Shown: positions 43,310 through 52,016 of the stretch, piece after piece
Layout: every line of letters starts with the position of its first letter
Position numbering within the stretch: the stretch's first letter is position 1
Origin: an uncultured Gemmatimonadales bacterium
GTDB lineage: Bacteria; Gemmatimonadota; Gemmatimonadetes; Palauibacterales; Palauibacteraceae
NCBI GenBank assembly: GCA_947259585.1
Contig: CAMYMV010000006.1
Location: forward strand, 139,068 to 197,443
Length of the DNA: 58,376 bases
Direction: 5' to 3'
Notes under the pieces: generated by a model
Told to the model about the DNA's origin: nothing
The model's input: only the letters and a program-made list of their open reading frames with translations
The model's database searches: none
Program-made: the position numbers and the translations under genes

Positions 43310-44728
43310 TCAGCAGGGGTTCGGGTCGTTGTCGTTTCGCGTCGGCTGGCTCGCGACGTCCGGGATGTTGCCGTTCGTCTGCCGCTCCTGCTGAGCGTAG
43401 ATGAACCGGCCCGGGATCTCGTTCGCCGGAGCCGTCGGCAGCCTGGCCGGCAGGCAGGTGCGCTTGTAGTCGCTCCAGATCTCCGGGTTGACGAAGACGC
43501 TCACGAACTTCTGCGTCATGATCGCCTCGAAGAGCGCCGCACCGCTCAAGCCATCGAAGCTGTCCTTGAGGTCCGACAGGTCGACGCCCCACCAGGCCTC
43601 CTGGCAGGCGAGCGCCGCCTTGGCCGCGGCGATCGCCGCCGCGTCGTTGCCGAGGGCCGAGTTGGCCTCGGCGATGATGAAGTTCGTCTCCGTGCAGGAG
43701 ACGATCGGGTTGTCGTACTCCGAGTTGGCGGGCGTGGTTAGGAACGACGCATCGGCGCCCGGATCGCCCGGGCCGGGGTTGTTCGAGTGGCCGATGTACT
43801 GGCCTTCGAAGGCGCTCAGCCCGAAGCCCCACATCAGACCGATCCGCGGATCGTCATCCGTGAGATCGGCGGGCGTTCCGCCGTTCATGAGGTCGATGTG
43901 CATCGAGTTGCCGGCGATGTCGCCCGCGCGGCCGACGGCCGTCCACAGGAACCAGGGGTTGGCCTCATTACTGTTCGTGCTGTGCCTCTGGGTCCAGTTG
44001 TTGGCGAGCGGATCGCTGGTGATCCCCTGCTGGGCCTCGGACAGAGCCTGCTGATAGCGGCTGGAGCCCTCGACCTCCACCCAGTGAAGGTGGAAGCGCG
44101 CCTTGAGGCTGTGCGCGGCCGCGATCCACTTGCTCGCGTCGCCGCCGAAGTTGAAGTCGTTGACACCCGGCCCGACGCCCACGCCGCTCTGCAAGTCCGA
44201 GATCGCCGAATCGAGCAGGCTCTGCAACGCCGCGTACACGGTTGCCTGGTCATCCAGGGCCGGCTCGGCGATCTCCTGGTTGACGGCCTCGCTGTACGGG
44301 ATGTCCCCGAAATAGCTTGCCGCCATCCCGATCATCAGGGCCTCGGACACCTTCAGGATCCCGGTGAAGACCCGATCCCCGCTTTCCTCGGCCAGCGCAC
44401 GGGCCTTCCTCAGGTCGACGAGGCCACCCTGGATGTAGACCGGGAACCACATCGGCGAAAAATCTTGCTCGTTGACGTCGTACCTCTCGTGGTCGGCGCT
44501 CTGCCGGCCGGTGCCGCCCATCTGCTGCATCCAGATGGTGGAAAAGCGCGTCGCCGTTCCGCCGTGCCACAGGAACATGTTGGCCTGGTGCGCGACGAAC
44601 AGCTGGTTCGCCGTTGCGTCCGGCACCGCGTTCGGGTCCGATTCCGGTGGCGCGATGAAATCGGAGCAACCGGCGAGCGGCAGTAATAGGGCCCCCCACA
44701 GCGCGCCCCTTACGATTTTCGGTCTCAT
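43310..44728 (-). CDS. SusD/RagB-family outer-membrane lipoprotein (second pair)
   Basis: A 472-residue lipoprotein. The lipobox LPLAGCSDF is followed by APPESDPNAVPDATANQLF, the SusD-like start of the SusD_2 type. Conserved helical blocks include LVDLRKARALAEESGD, GILKVSEALMIGMAASYFGD and IPYSEAVNQEIAEPALDDQ. KWIAAAHSLKARFHLHWVE and the late NPEIWSDYKRTCLPARLP are also typical of this subfamily. It forms a complex with the adjacent SusC and captures a nutrient at the cell surface. The gene is 140 bases after its SusC gene, with two hairpins between. The C-terminus ends with Cys, which is unusual but short. Confidence 0.9.
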   Translation of the reverse strand: MRPKIVRGALWGALLLPLAGCSDFIAPPESDPNAVPDATANQLFVAHQANMFLWHGGTATRFSTIWMQQMGGTGRQSADHERYDVNEQDFSPMWFPVYIQGGLVDLRKARALAEESGDRVFTGILKVSEALMIGMAASYFGDIPYSEAVNQEIAEPALDDQATVYAALQSLLDSAISDLQSGVGVGPGVNDFNFGGDASKWIAAAHSLKARFHLHWVEVEGSSRYQQALSEAQQGITSDPLANNWTQRHSTNSNEANPWFLWTAVGRAGDIAGNSMHIDLMNGGTPADLTDDDPRIGLMWGFGLSAFEGQYIGHSNNPGPGDPGADASFLTTPANSEYDNPIVSCTETNFIIAEANSALGNDAAAIAAAKAALACQEAWWGVDLSDLKDSFDGLSGAALFEAIMTQKFVSVFVNPEIWSDYKRTCLPARLPTAPANEIPGRFIYAQQERQTNGNIPDVASQPTRNDNDPNPC

Positions 44729-44768
44729 ATCACTTAGCTCCTGGATCTCTTTTAGCCTTCATGGGCCC

Positions 44769-44841
44769 CCGACTCGCAGTCGGCGCCGGGAGCAGCAAGT
44801 TTGGGGAAGGAGGTGGCGGAGCCGCCGATGGCGACTCCGCC
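44769..44841 (-). promoter_or_regulatory. Two intercistronic hairpins between SusC and SusD genes (second pair)
   Basis: CCGACT and AGTCGG (44769-44783) and GGCGGAG and CTCCGCC (44815-44841) in the 140-base gap. The first pair also has a hairpin at the same relative place, so this may be a shared way to set the SusC:SusD expression ratio. Confidence 0.45.
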
Positions 44842-44868
44842 TATGTTCCTGCCCTTATAATTCCTGCC

Positions 44869-47800
44869 CTAACGGATAAGGTTGATCTGGAACACGTAGG
44901 ACCGGATCCGCGGGGCGTTGAAGTACTCCAGCCCGCGGCCGTTATTCTGACCCGAGAGGTTCGACTCGGGATCCATGCCCGTGTAATCGGTCCAGGTCAC
45001 CAGGTTGCGGCCCGTGAAGGAGAACTCCGCTCGGGTGAACCCGAGGAAGCGCCCGACATTGCTCAGCGCGTAGCGGAGCGAGACGTCGCGGAGCTTCACG
45101 TAGCTCGCCTTCTCGATGAAGAACTGCGTCCCGCCGGTGAAGCCGCTTCCGTTGCCACCCCAGAACCACGACTCCTCGACGAGGACCGACTCTCCCGCGC
45201 CGGGGCCGAAGCCCTCGAACGTGAACTGCGAGCCCTCGCCGTGGAACGGCAGCGTCTCGGCGTGCGCGCCGAAGAAGGCGAGCGCTCCCTTCGTTCCGTT
45301 CCACATGTCGCGCTCAGTTCGCCAGTCGACCAGCGCGGACAGCCTGAGGTTCTCGATGATCGTGAAGGTGTTCCTCACGCCACCGTTCCAAGACGCGTTC
45401 GGGTCGCCCAGCGTGCGCTGCTGTCCATCGGAGAACGGGAATCCGTCGCAGCCGATGTAGAGCGCTCCGGGCGTCGCGTTCGGGAACGCCGCGTCGATCG
45501 AGGCGTCCGGCGTGGCCGGGTTGCAGTCGACGTCCGCGTTCAGGCCGCGCCCGAACTTGGTCATGTCATCGCCGAACAGCACCCCGTAGGGGCAGGGCTC
45601 GTCCTGGCTCGGACCGCAGATGTCCTGCGCGAGCGAGGAGCGGGCGCTGGAGAAGCCGCTGAGACCCAGCTCCTCGGTGCCCGACAGATCCAGCGTGATG
45701 CTCTCCAGGGTGCCGCCGTAGGCATCGATCTCCCACGTGAACGTGCGGCCGCGGAACGGAACCACGCCGAGCTGAAACTCCCAGCCCCTGTTCTTGAAGT
45801 CGGCAGCGTTCAGGGGCGCCGAGTCGAATCCCGTGCTCTGCGCTACCGGCAGGTTGAAGATGGCGTCCTCGGTCTTCTGGTCGTAATACACGGCGCCCAG
45901 CGAGATCCGCGAGTCGAGGAACGCGAGGTCGATCCCCACCTCCCACTCCGTCGTGATCTCGGGATCGATGAACGCGTTACCCGACACGTCCTCGGTCGCG
46001 ACGCCCTCCTGCCCGAAGTAGGTCGATTCCAGGCCGGTGGGAGAGATCCAGCCGTCGCTGAAGGTCGTGGTCTCGAACGCCGAGACGTTGGAGAACACCG
46101 GCGGGCTCTGGCCAGCCTGGCCGTAGGCCACACGCACCTTACCGAAGCTGAACGCACCCGAACCCCCGCCGCCGCCCAGAAGCTGCGAGAACTCCCAGGC
46201 CAGGCTGCCGTTCGGGAACAGGAACCACTGCTTGTCGGTCCCGAAGGTCGAGAACCCGTCGTAGCGGACTCCGCCCTGCAGGAACACCTGGTCCCAGAGG
46301 TCGAAGTTCACGTCGGCGAAGTAACCGACGGTCCGCTCCTGCGACTGGAACTCCGACGGGAGCCTGGTGACCGTCTTCTCGAGGTCCAGGCCACCGATGA
46401 TCACGTTCTGACCCTCGGTCTGGAACCTCTGGAAATCGTTCTGGCGGATGTTCTGGCCGACCGTGATCTGGCCAAGGACATCCGTGCTGAGGTCACCGCT
46501 CGCCGTGATGAACAGGCTGTTGTCCAGGTTGAACTGGTTCAGCGAGGCCCGGATGAGCCGGCCATCGGGGAAGTCCGAGGAGCTCTTCGGGAAGAGGGTG
46601 AACCGGGCGTCGTCCGAGTAGTCGACGCCGAAGATGTTGGAGACGTTCAGCCACGTCCACGGATCCCAGTCCAGACGCAGGTTACCGAACGTGCGGTTCA
46701 CCTTGGCATCGTTGAGGATCTCGTTCGAGATCCAGAACGGGTTGTCGTAGCCCCGCGTGGTGTTGGGCGTGAACGGACACTGCGACCCCCGGTTTCCGCC
46801 CAGCGGACCGGTGTTGCAGCGGTAGGACCGGTGCAGGCCCGTCTCCGGGTCGATCCACGGGATGTTGTTGAAGTCCGGCGGGGTCCGGAAGGCACCCAGC
46901 AGGATGCCGCTCACGTTGGAGCCCTGCTGGATGAGGTCCGCCGCCTGGTTCGTGTACGCGATGTTGGCGGAGACGCTGAAGTTGGACAGGAAGTTCTGCG
47001 TCGCCTTCGCGCGCACGTTGAACCGGTCCAGCTTGTTGTTCCCTCTGAGAACGCCGTTGATGCGGTTGTACCCGCCGGAGAAGAAATACGTGGTCTGGTT
47101 GTTTCCGCCGGAGAGCGTGGCGTTGACGTCGTACCCGGTGCCGGTCTGGAAGAGCTCGCCGCCGTGGTCGTAGATCGGCGTGCCGGCGTCGAGCCTGGCT
47201 CCCCAGCTGAACGCCGAGGCGCTGGCCTCGTTCAGGAAGCCCTGACCGTACTCCGTCTGCAGGTCGTTGAACGCCGTCACCTGATCCGAGTTGTAGGCGA
47301 AGCGGACGTTGGACTGAACGGAGCTCGTCTGGGCTCCGGACTTCGTGGTGATCAGCACGACGCCGTTGGCGCCCGAGGAGCCGTAGATCGCGGCCCCCGC
47401 CGGACCCTTGAGGATCTCGATCGACTCGACGTCGTCCGGGTTCAGGTCGGCCATCCGGTTCTGGACGACCGTGCCGGCCAGGGAGGTCTCGATCTGGGCC
47501 GAGTTGTTGTTGTAGGGCGTCCCGTCCACGACGAAGAGCGGCTGCGTGCCGCCCGTCACCGACTTCGAGCCCCGGATCTGGATGTACGTGCCCGCGCCCG
47601 GCAAGCCGGATGACTGCGCGACCACCACGTTCGGCGCCTTGCCCGCGATCGCGCCTACGACCTCGGTCTCGCGCGACAGCTCGATGTCGACGGCCGAGAT
47701 CGAGTTGACGGTCGCGCCGAGGCGGCGTCGCTCACGGGTCAGCCCCTGACCCACGGCCACGATCTCGTCCAGTCCGATCGGGTCGAGCGCCAGAGTGAAG

Positions 47801-48129
47801 TTGACGGTCAGATCGTCGCCGAGAAGCGTGATCGTCTCCTGGCCGGCTCTGTAGCCGATCAAGCCAGCGACCAGAACGTGCTGCTGGTTGTCGATCCGCG
47901 AAGCCGGGATGACGAGAGAGTAGTTCCCGTCGCCGTCGGTGATGGTAGCGAGGTCGGTGCCGTCGATGTAGACGTTCACCGTCGCGAGTGCCGCACCGGT
48001 CTCGTCTGCGACGTTACCGGTAATGGCCATGGCCTCCTGCGCCTGAGCGGCGCTCGGGAAAGCCAAGATCGTGCCTGCGAGGACGACCAACGATAGCCGT
48101 CTCGCCTGCCTAAACCAGGCAGGTAACAT
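44869..48129 (-). CDS. SusC/RagA-family TonB-dependent outer-membrane transporter (second pair)
   Basis: A 1086-residue SusC-type receptor from ATG 48129, after AGGAGGT. The signal peptide ends SAAQAQE, and the carboxypeptidase-regulatory-like domain follows (MAITGNVADETGAALATVNV, VLVAGLIGYRAGQETITLLG). The plug starts near GQGLTRERRRLGATVNSISA and includes QSSGLPGAGTYIQIRGSKSV and IEILKGPAGAAIYGSSGANG. The barrel ends RIRSYVFQINLIR; a terminal Arg rather than an aromatic residue is slightly atypical. It shares architecture with the first pair but is clearly divergent, so the two probably handle different ligands. A promoter-like sequence lies at 48313-48341. Confidence 0.94.
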   Translation of the reverse strand: MLPAWFRQARRLSLVVLAGTILAFPSAAQAQEAMAITGNVADETGAALATVNVYIDGTDLATITDGDGNYSLVIPASRIDNQQHVLVAGLIGYRAGQETITLLGDDLTVNFTLALDPIGLDEIVAVGQGLTRERRRLGATVNSISAVDIELSRETEVVGAIAGKAPNVVVAQSSGLPGAGTYIQIRGSKSVTGGTQPLFVVDGTPYNNNSAQIETSLAGTVVQNRMADLNPDDVESIEILKGPAGAAIYGSSGANGVVLITTKSGAQTSSVQSNVRFAYNSDQVTAFNDLQTEYGQGFLNEASASAFSWGARLDAGTPIYDHGGELFQTGTGYDVNATLSGGNNQTTYFFSGGYNRINGVLRGNNKLDRFNVRAKATQNFLSNFSVSANIAYTNQAADLIQQGSNVSGILLGAFRTPPDFNNIPWIDPETGLHRSYRCNTGPLGGNRGSQCPFTPNTTRGYDNPFWISNEILNDAKVNRTFGNLRLDWDPWTWLNVSNIFGVDYSDDARFTLFPKSSSDFPDGRLIRASLNQFNLDNSLFITASGDLSTDVLGQITVGQNIRQNDFQRFQTEGQNVIIGGLDLEKTVTRLPSEFQSQERTVGYFADVNFDLWDQVFLQGGVRYDGFSTFGTDKQWFLFPNGSLAWEFSQLLGGGGGSGAFSFGKVRVAYGQAGQSPPVFSNVSAFETTTFSDGWISPTGLESTYFGQEGVATEDVSGNAFIDPEITTEWEVGIDLAFLDSRISLGAVYYDQKTEDAIFNLPVAQSTGFDSAPLNAADFKNRGWEFQLGVVPFRGRTFTWEIDAYGGTLESITLDLSGTEELGLSGFSSARSSLAQDICGPSQDEPCPYGVLFGDDMTKFGRGLNADVDCNPATPDASIDAAFPNATPGALYIGCDGFPFSDGQQRTLGDPNASWNGGVRNTFTIIENLRLSALVDWRTERDMWNGTKGALAFFGAHAETLPFHGEGSQFTFEGFGPGAGESVLVEESWFWGGNGSGFTGGTQFFIEKASYVKLRDVSLRYALSNVGRFLGFTRAEFSFTGRNLVTWTDYTGMDPESNLSGQNNGRGLEYFNAPRIRSYVFQINLIR

Positions 48130-48514
48130 AGGTCCACCTCCTGCTGGGAATCGGGCTGGACGCACTACGACCGCCGGTTAGCGTCGATCGCGCCCCAACC
48201 TCAATTGAGTGTGGTGGATTTCGGCCGAGAGATCCCCGCAACACCGCCTCTAGCCTTGGAAAGGCACCCCAGGGACTCCCGGCACGCGAACCCTGGGTAA
48301 CCGGCAACCTAAAACGTATGAGGGGGTCGGTTTTGTGACAAGTAGGAACCGTCCCGCGCTCGTGGCGCTCCGAAACGGCATCGCGGGACGCCCCGGGGGC
48401 GCCGAGAGAGATCGGTCGGGGCACATGCATCGCACTTTCCGGTACTGCTAGTCGAGTGCCGGCTCGTCGAGAGCTGGGCGGTCGAGGACCCCACCTGGAG
48501 CTTTAACGTCTAAA
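48130..48514. other. Divergent intergenic region between SusC and PBP1A genes
   Basis: These 385 bases contain no convincing gene. They hold a promoter-like pair for the SusC operon (separate entry) and presumably a promoter for the PBP1A gene, which I cannot place with confidence. The frames here are short and of random composition. Confidence 0.6.
48313..48341 (-). promoter_or_regulatory. Promoter-like elements upstream of second SusC operon
   Basis: On the minus strand TTGTCA (48336-48341) and TACGTT (48313-48318) are separated by exactly 17 bases, a sigma-70-like spacing. TACGTTTT also resembles the Bacteroidota-type -7 element. The predicted leader before the SusC start would be about 175 bases. 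Confidence 0.5.
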
Positions 48515-50659
48515 GTGCGTAAACTAAAGGAGTTGTGGGCTCGCGTCCCCGGTCGTGAGCGCTGGCTGCTCTTCACCATCGCCGGCGGCCTGACCGCGTT
48601 CGCCCTCGGTCTCGCGTGGGGAAGCTGGAACCACCTGTGCGACGACTGCCCCTCCATTGCCCAGATCTACGCGTTCGAGGCGAAGGAGGCGACGCGCGTT
48701 TACGCCGCCGATGGCAGCCTCCTGGCCGAGTTGGCGGTTGAGCGCCGCATACCGGTGACCTACGGCACTATGCCGGCGCATGTGCCGAAAGCCTTTATCG
48801 CCGTTGAAGATAGGCGTTTCTGGCGACACGAGGGAATCGACCCGTGGCGGACGCTACGGGCGGCGGTGAACTTCGCCATCCACGGATACGGCGGCGCCGG
48901 GGGCAGCACCATCACCCAGCAGCTGGCCGGCAACATGTTCGCGGGGTCGGTGGATCGTCGGGAGATCTCGGTCCGACGGAAGCTGCGGGAGATGAAGGTG
49001 GCCTTCGCCCTCGAGCGAGCCTACACGAAGGAGGAGATCCTCGAGGCCTACCTCAACCAGATCAACTTCGACGGCGTCTACGGCGTGCAGAGCGCCGCAC
49101 AGCATTATTTCGGTAAGGACGCCACGCAGCTCACCCTGCCGGAAGCCGCGTTGCTCGCGGCGCTTCCCCGCGCCCCGGCCCGCTACTCGCCGATCCGCCA
49201 CCCGGAGCGGGCTCTGGCCCGGCGCAACCTCATCCTCGAGCTCATGGCGGGGCAGGAGATGATCACCCGGCGCGAAGCGGAGCTCGCCAAGGCCTTCCCG
49301 ATCCTCCTGCGTGAGGGCGCGCGTCGGTCCGAGACGTCGGATTATTTCGTCGAGTGGGTGCGCCGGATCCTGTTCGAGCGCTACGGCATGGAGATGTACG
49401 AGGCCGGTTTTCGGGTGTACACCGCGCTCGATCCGGAGCTGCAGATGGCGGCCGACTCCGCCCTGCACGCGCAGCTCGACTGGGTGGAGAGGCAGCCCGG
49501 CTTCTCGGCCCCCACCTACCGGGAGACACGCGATTGGCCGGAGGACAGCCTCCAGGGCCCGGAGATGCCCTACGTCCAGGGCAGCTTCATCGCCCTGGAC
49601 GCACGGACGGGCGGCGTTCTGGCGATGGTCGGCGGACGCGACTTCCGAGATTCGGAGTTCGACCGCGTGAACCAGGCATTGAGGCAGCCGGGCTCGGTGT
49701 TCAAGCCGTTCGTCTATACGGCCGCGATCGAGAACGGGATGCCGGCATCCGAGGTCATCTACGACACGCCCGTGCAGGTCGAGCTGGTGACCGGCGAGAT
49801 CTACTCGCCCAAGAACTTCACGGACAGCTTCCTTGGACCGATCACGCTCCGTGAGGCCCTCTTCCGCTCCATCAACGTCGTGGCGGTCAAGTTGGGGCTC
49901 AGGATCGGACTCGAGACCGTCGCACAGACGTCGCGGCGCCTCGGCATCCGAACCGACGTGCCGCGCGTGGCCTCGGTCTCGATCGGCGCGGCATCCGTGA
50001 TCCCGCTTCAGGTCGCGGAGGCGTACACCACCTTTGCCAACCTGGGGACCCGCGTCTCCGCCAGGCCGATCCTCCGGATCGAGGACTCCGACGGCCAGCC
50101 AATCTGGGAGAGCCGACCGGAGCGGGAGCTCGTGCTGGACGAGCAGACCGCGTTCGTGATGACGGACATGCTGCAGGACGTCGTCGATGCACCCCGCGGG
50201 ACCGGTACGGCCGTGCGCCGCCTGGGGCTTCCGCCCGAGGTCCCGGCCGCCGGCAAGACCGGAACGACCAACGAGGCCACGAACACCTGGTTCGTCGGCT
50301 TCACTCCGGACCTGGTGGCGATCACCTGGATCGGCTTCGATCGCCCGGTGAGAATTCACCGCGGCGCCACGGGTGGCGGCAACGCAGCTCCCGTGAGTGC
50401 AGAGGCGCTCATCGCCTACTACCGGGATCGCGAGGCTCCGGAGCCTTGGCAACGCCCCGAAGGTCTCGTGGAGCGGCGAGTGGATCCGGCCACCGGCCTG
50501 TTGGCCACCGAGTGGTGCCCTATCGACCAGGCCTACACGGAGATCTTCATCTCGGGGACCGAGCCGGTGGAGAGCTGTGACCTCCACCTTCCGTGGGGAA
50601 TCCGCCAGCGGGCCCGAGGCGACTCCCTGCCAGAGATCACCGAGGATTTCGACTGGTAG
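48515..50659 (+). CDS. Class A penicillin-binding protein (PBP1A-like)
   Basis: A 714-residue bifunctional peptidoglycan synthase from GTG 48515. A short cytoplasmic start and one helix (residues about 17-37) anchor it in the inner membrane. The GT51 glycosyltransferase domain shows FIAVEDRRFWRHEGIDP (catalytic Glu98), GGSTITQQLAGNMF and RKLREMKVAFALERAYTKEE. The transpeptidase has SVFK (Ser394, Lys397), SIN (452-454) and KTG (581-583, in AAGKTGTTNEATNTWFVGF). It polymerises and cross-links peptidoglycan. The C-terminal Cys pair (ATEWCPID, VESCDLHLP) is common in this clade. It abuts the convergent phosphorylase gene with no gap. Confidence 0.95.
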   Translation: MRKLKELWARVPGRERWLLFTIAGGLTAFALGLAWGSWNHLCDDCPSIAQIYAFEAKEATRVYAADGSLLAELAVERRIPVTYGTMPAHVPKAFIAVEDRRFWRHEGIDPWRTLRAAVNFAIHGYGGAGGSTITQQLAGNMFAGSVDRREISVRRKLREMKVAFALERAYTKEEILEAYLNQINFDGVYGVQSAAQHYFGKDATQLTLPEAALLAALPRAPARYSPIRHPERALARRNLILELMAGQEMITRREAELAKAFPILLREGARRSETSDYFVEWVRRILFERYGMEMYEAGFRVYTALDPELQMAADSALHAQLDWVERQPGFSAPTYRETRDWPEDSLQGPEMPYVQGSFIALDARTGGVLAMVGGRDFRDSEFDRVNQALRQPGSVFKPFVYTAAIENGMPASEVIYDTPVQVELVTGEIYSPKNFTDSFLGPITLREALFRSINVVAVKLGLRIGLETVAQTSRRLGIRTDVPRVASVSIGAASVIPLQVAEAYTTFANLGTRVSARPILRIEDSDGQPIWESRPERELVLDEQTAFVMTDMLQDVVDAPRGTGTAVRRLGLPPEVPAAGKTGTTNEATNTWFVGFTPDLVAITWIGFDRPVRIHRGATGGGNAAPVSAEALIAYYRDREAPEPWQRPEGLVERRVDPATGLLATEWCPIDQAYTEIFISGTEPVESCDLHLPWGIRQRARGDSLPEITEDFDW

Positions 50660-51985
50660 TCAGAGGGGTGTCGTGCCCTCCGCCGTGACCCTGTAGCGGA
50701 TCGTCGCCCTCGCGGGAGGCTCCGCGTCCTCGATCGAGATCGCCCCACTCAGCCTCTCGCGCGCCCGTTCGACCTGATCTTCGCTCGCCGCGTGCACCGT
50801 GATCAGAGGCTCGCCGGCCTCGACCTTCTCCCCCACCACCCTGTGGATCTCGAATCCGACCGTAGGGTCCACGTCGTCCTCGACGCGGGTCCGGCCGGCG
50901 CCGAGCTCGACGGCGGCCAACCCGATCTGTCGGGCATCGAGCCCGGCTAGCCAGCCCGATGTTGGCGCCTCCAGGTCGGCCAGTACCGGCGCGGCGGGCA
51001 ACCTCTGGGGTTCGTCGAGAACGCGCAGGTCTCCGCCCTGCCGCTCGACCAGGCGTGCGAAGCGGTCGGCGGCTCGTCCGTCGTCGAGCAGCGGCTCCAG
51101 CGCCTCGCGGGCCGAGAGCACGTCCTCCTCCGCACCCGCGGCGACGACCGCTTCCGCCGACAGGGCAAGCGTTACCTCCCGCAGGTCCGCCGGCCCGCCT
51201 CCGTGCAGCGTCTCGATCGATTCGGCCACCTCCAGGGCGTTCCCGATCTTGCGACCGAGGGGCGACTCCATGTCCGTCAGCAACGCCCGCGTCTCCAATC
51301 CCTGATCGGTCGCCAGTTCGACGAGCGTCCCGGCGAGCGCGAGCGCCCGCTCCTCGTCGACCATGAACGCTCCGCTCCCGCACTTCACGTCCAGAACGAG
51401 CGCCTGGATGCCCTCGGCCGCCTTCTTGGAGATGATGCTCGAGGCGATGAGCGGGATCGAAGGCACCGTTCCGGTCACGTCCCGAAGCGCGTAGAGGCGA
51501 CCGTCCAGCGGCGCGATCTCCTCCGTCTGGCTGATCATCGCGCAGCCGACCTCGTTGAGCACGGTCTTGAACTCTTCGAGGTCGATTCGCGTCCGGAACC
51601 CCGGGATCGATTCCAGTTTGTCGACCGTTCCTCCCGTGTGTCCGAGCCCCCGCCCGGACATCATCGGTACCCTGAGACCGTAGGCGGCGAGCAGCGGCGC
51701 CAGGATGAGGGAGACCTTGTCTCCGACCCCGCCGGTGGAGTGCTTGTCGACCGCCGGAGGGCCGCCGTCGCGGAAGTCGAGCCGACGGCCGGATGCGATC
51801 ATCGAGCGCGTCATCTCGGCAAGCTCGGCCGGAGAGAGTCCGCGCAGAAAGACCGCCATCAGGAACGCGGACATCTGATAGTCCGCGACCTCTCCATCCA
51901 TGTAGCCTGACAGAAACGCCCGCAGGGCTTCTACCGGAAGCTCCTGACCGTCCCGCTTTCTCTCGATCAGCTCCGTGATCAGCAT
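50660..51985 (-). CDS. Thymidine/pyrimidine-nucleoside phosphorylase
   Basis: A 441-residue enzyme. The signature regions are AVDKHSTGGVGDKVSLILAP, SGRGLGHTGGTVDKLESIPG, YALRDVTGTVPSIPLIASSI and VLDVKCGSGAFMVD, covering the phosphate- and pyrimidine-binding sites. The N-terminal MLITELIERKRDGQELPVEA helical domain and a C-terminal biotinyl-like domain (VGEKVEAGEPLITVHA) complete the fold. It phosphorolyses thymidine or uridine to the base and (deoxy)ribose 1-phosphate. Thymidine (DeoA) and broader pyrimidine (Pdp) enzymes cannot be separated by eye. Its stop is immediately adjacent to the PBP1A stop on the other strand. Confidence 0.93.
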   Translation of the reverse strand: MLITELIERKRDGQELPVEALRAFLSGYMDGEVADYQMSAFLMAVFLRGLSPAELAEMTRSMIASGRRLDFRDGGPPAVDKHSTGGVGDKVSLILAPLLAAYGLRVPMMSGRGLGHTGGTVDKLESIPGFRTRIDLEEFKTVLNEVGCAMISQTEEIAPLDGRLYALRDVTGTVPSIPLIASSIISKKAAEGIQALVLDVKCGSGAFMVDEERALALAGTLVELATDQGLETRALLTDMESPLGRKIGNALEVAESIETLHGGGPADLREVTLALSAEAVVAAGAEEDVLSAREALEPLLDDGRAADRFARLVERQGGDLRVLDEPQRLPAAPVLADLEAPTSGWLAGLDARQIGLAAVELGAGRTRVEDDVDPTVGFEIHRVVGEKVEAGEPLITVHAASEDQVERARERLSGAISIEDAEPPARATIRYRVTAEGTTPL

Positions 51986-52016
51986 CGGCGCTCCCGGGTG
52001 GATCGGGTGGATGAGG

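Noticed and set aside
43140..43310. tRNA or attachment site near the SusD terminator
   Set aside because: No cloverleaf or CCA-like end; the inverted repeat is fully explained as an intrinsic terminator.
44761..47613. A 950-codon plus-strand frame opposite the second SusC gene
   Set aside because: Antisense shadow; no signal peptide or domain, and the minus strand holds a complete receptor.
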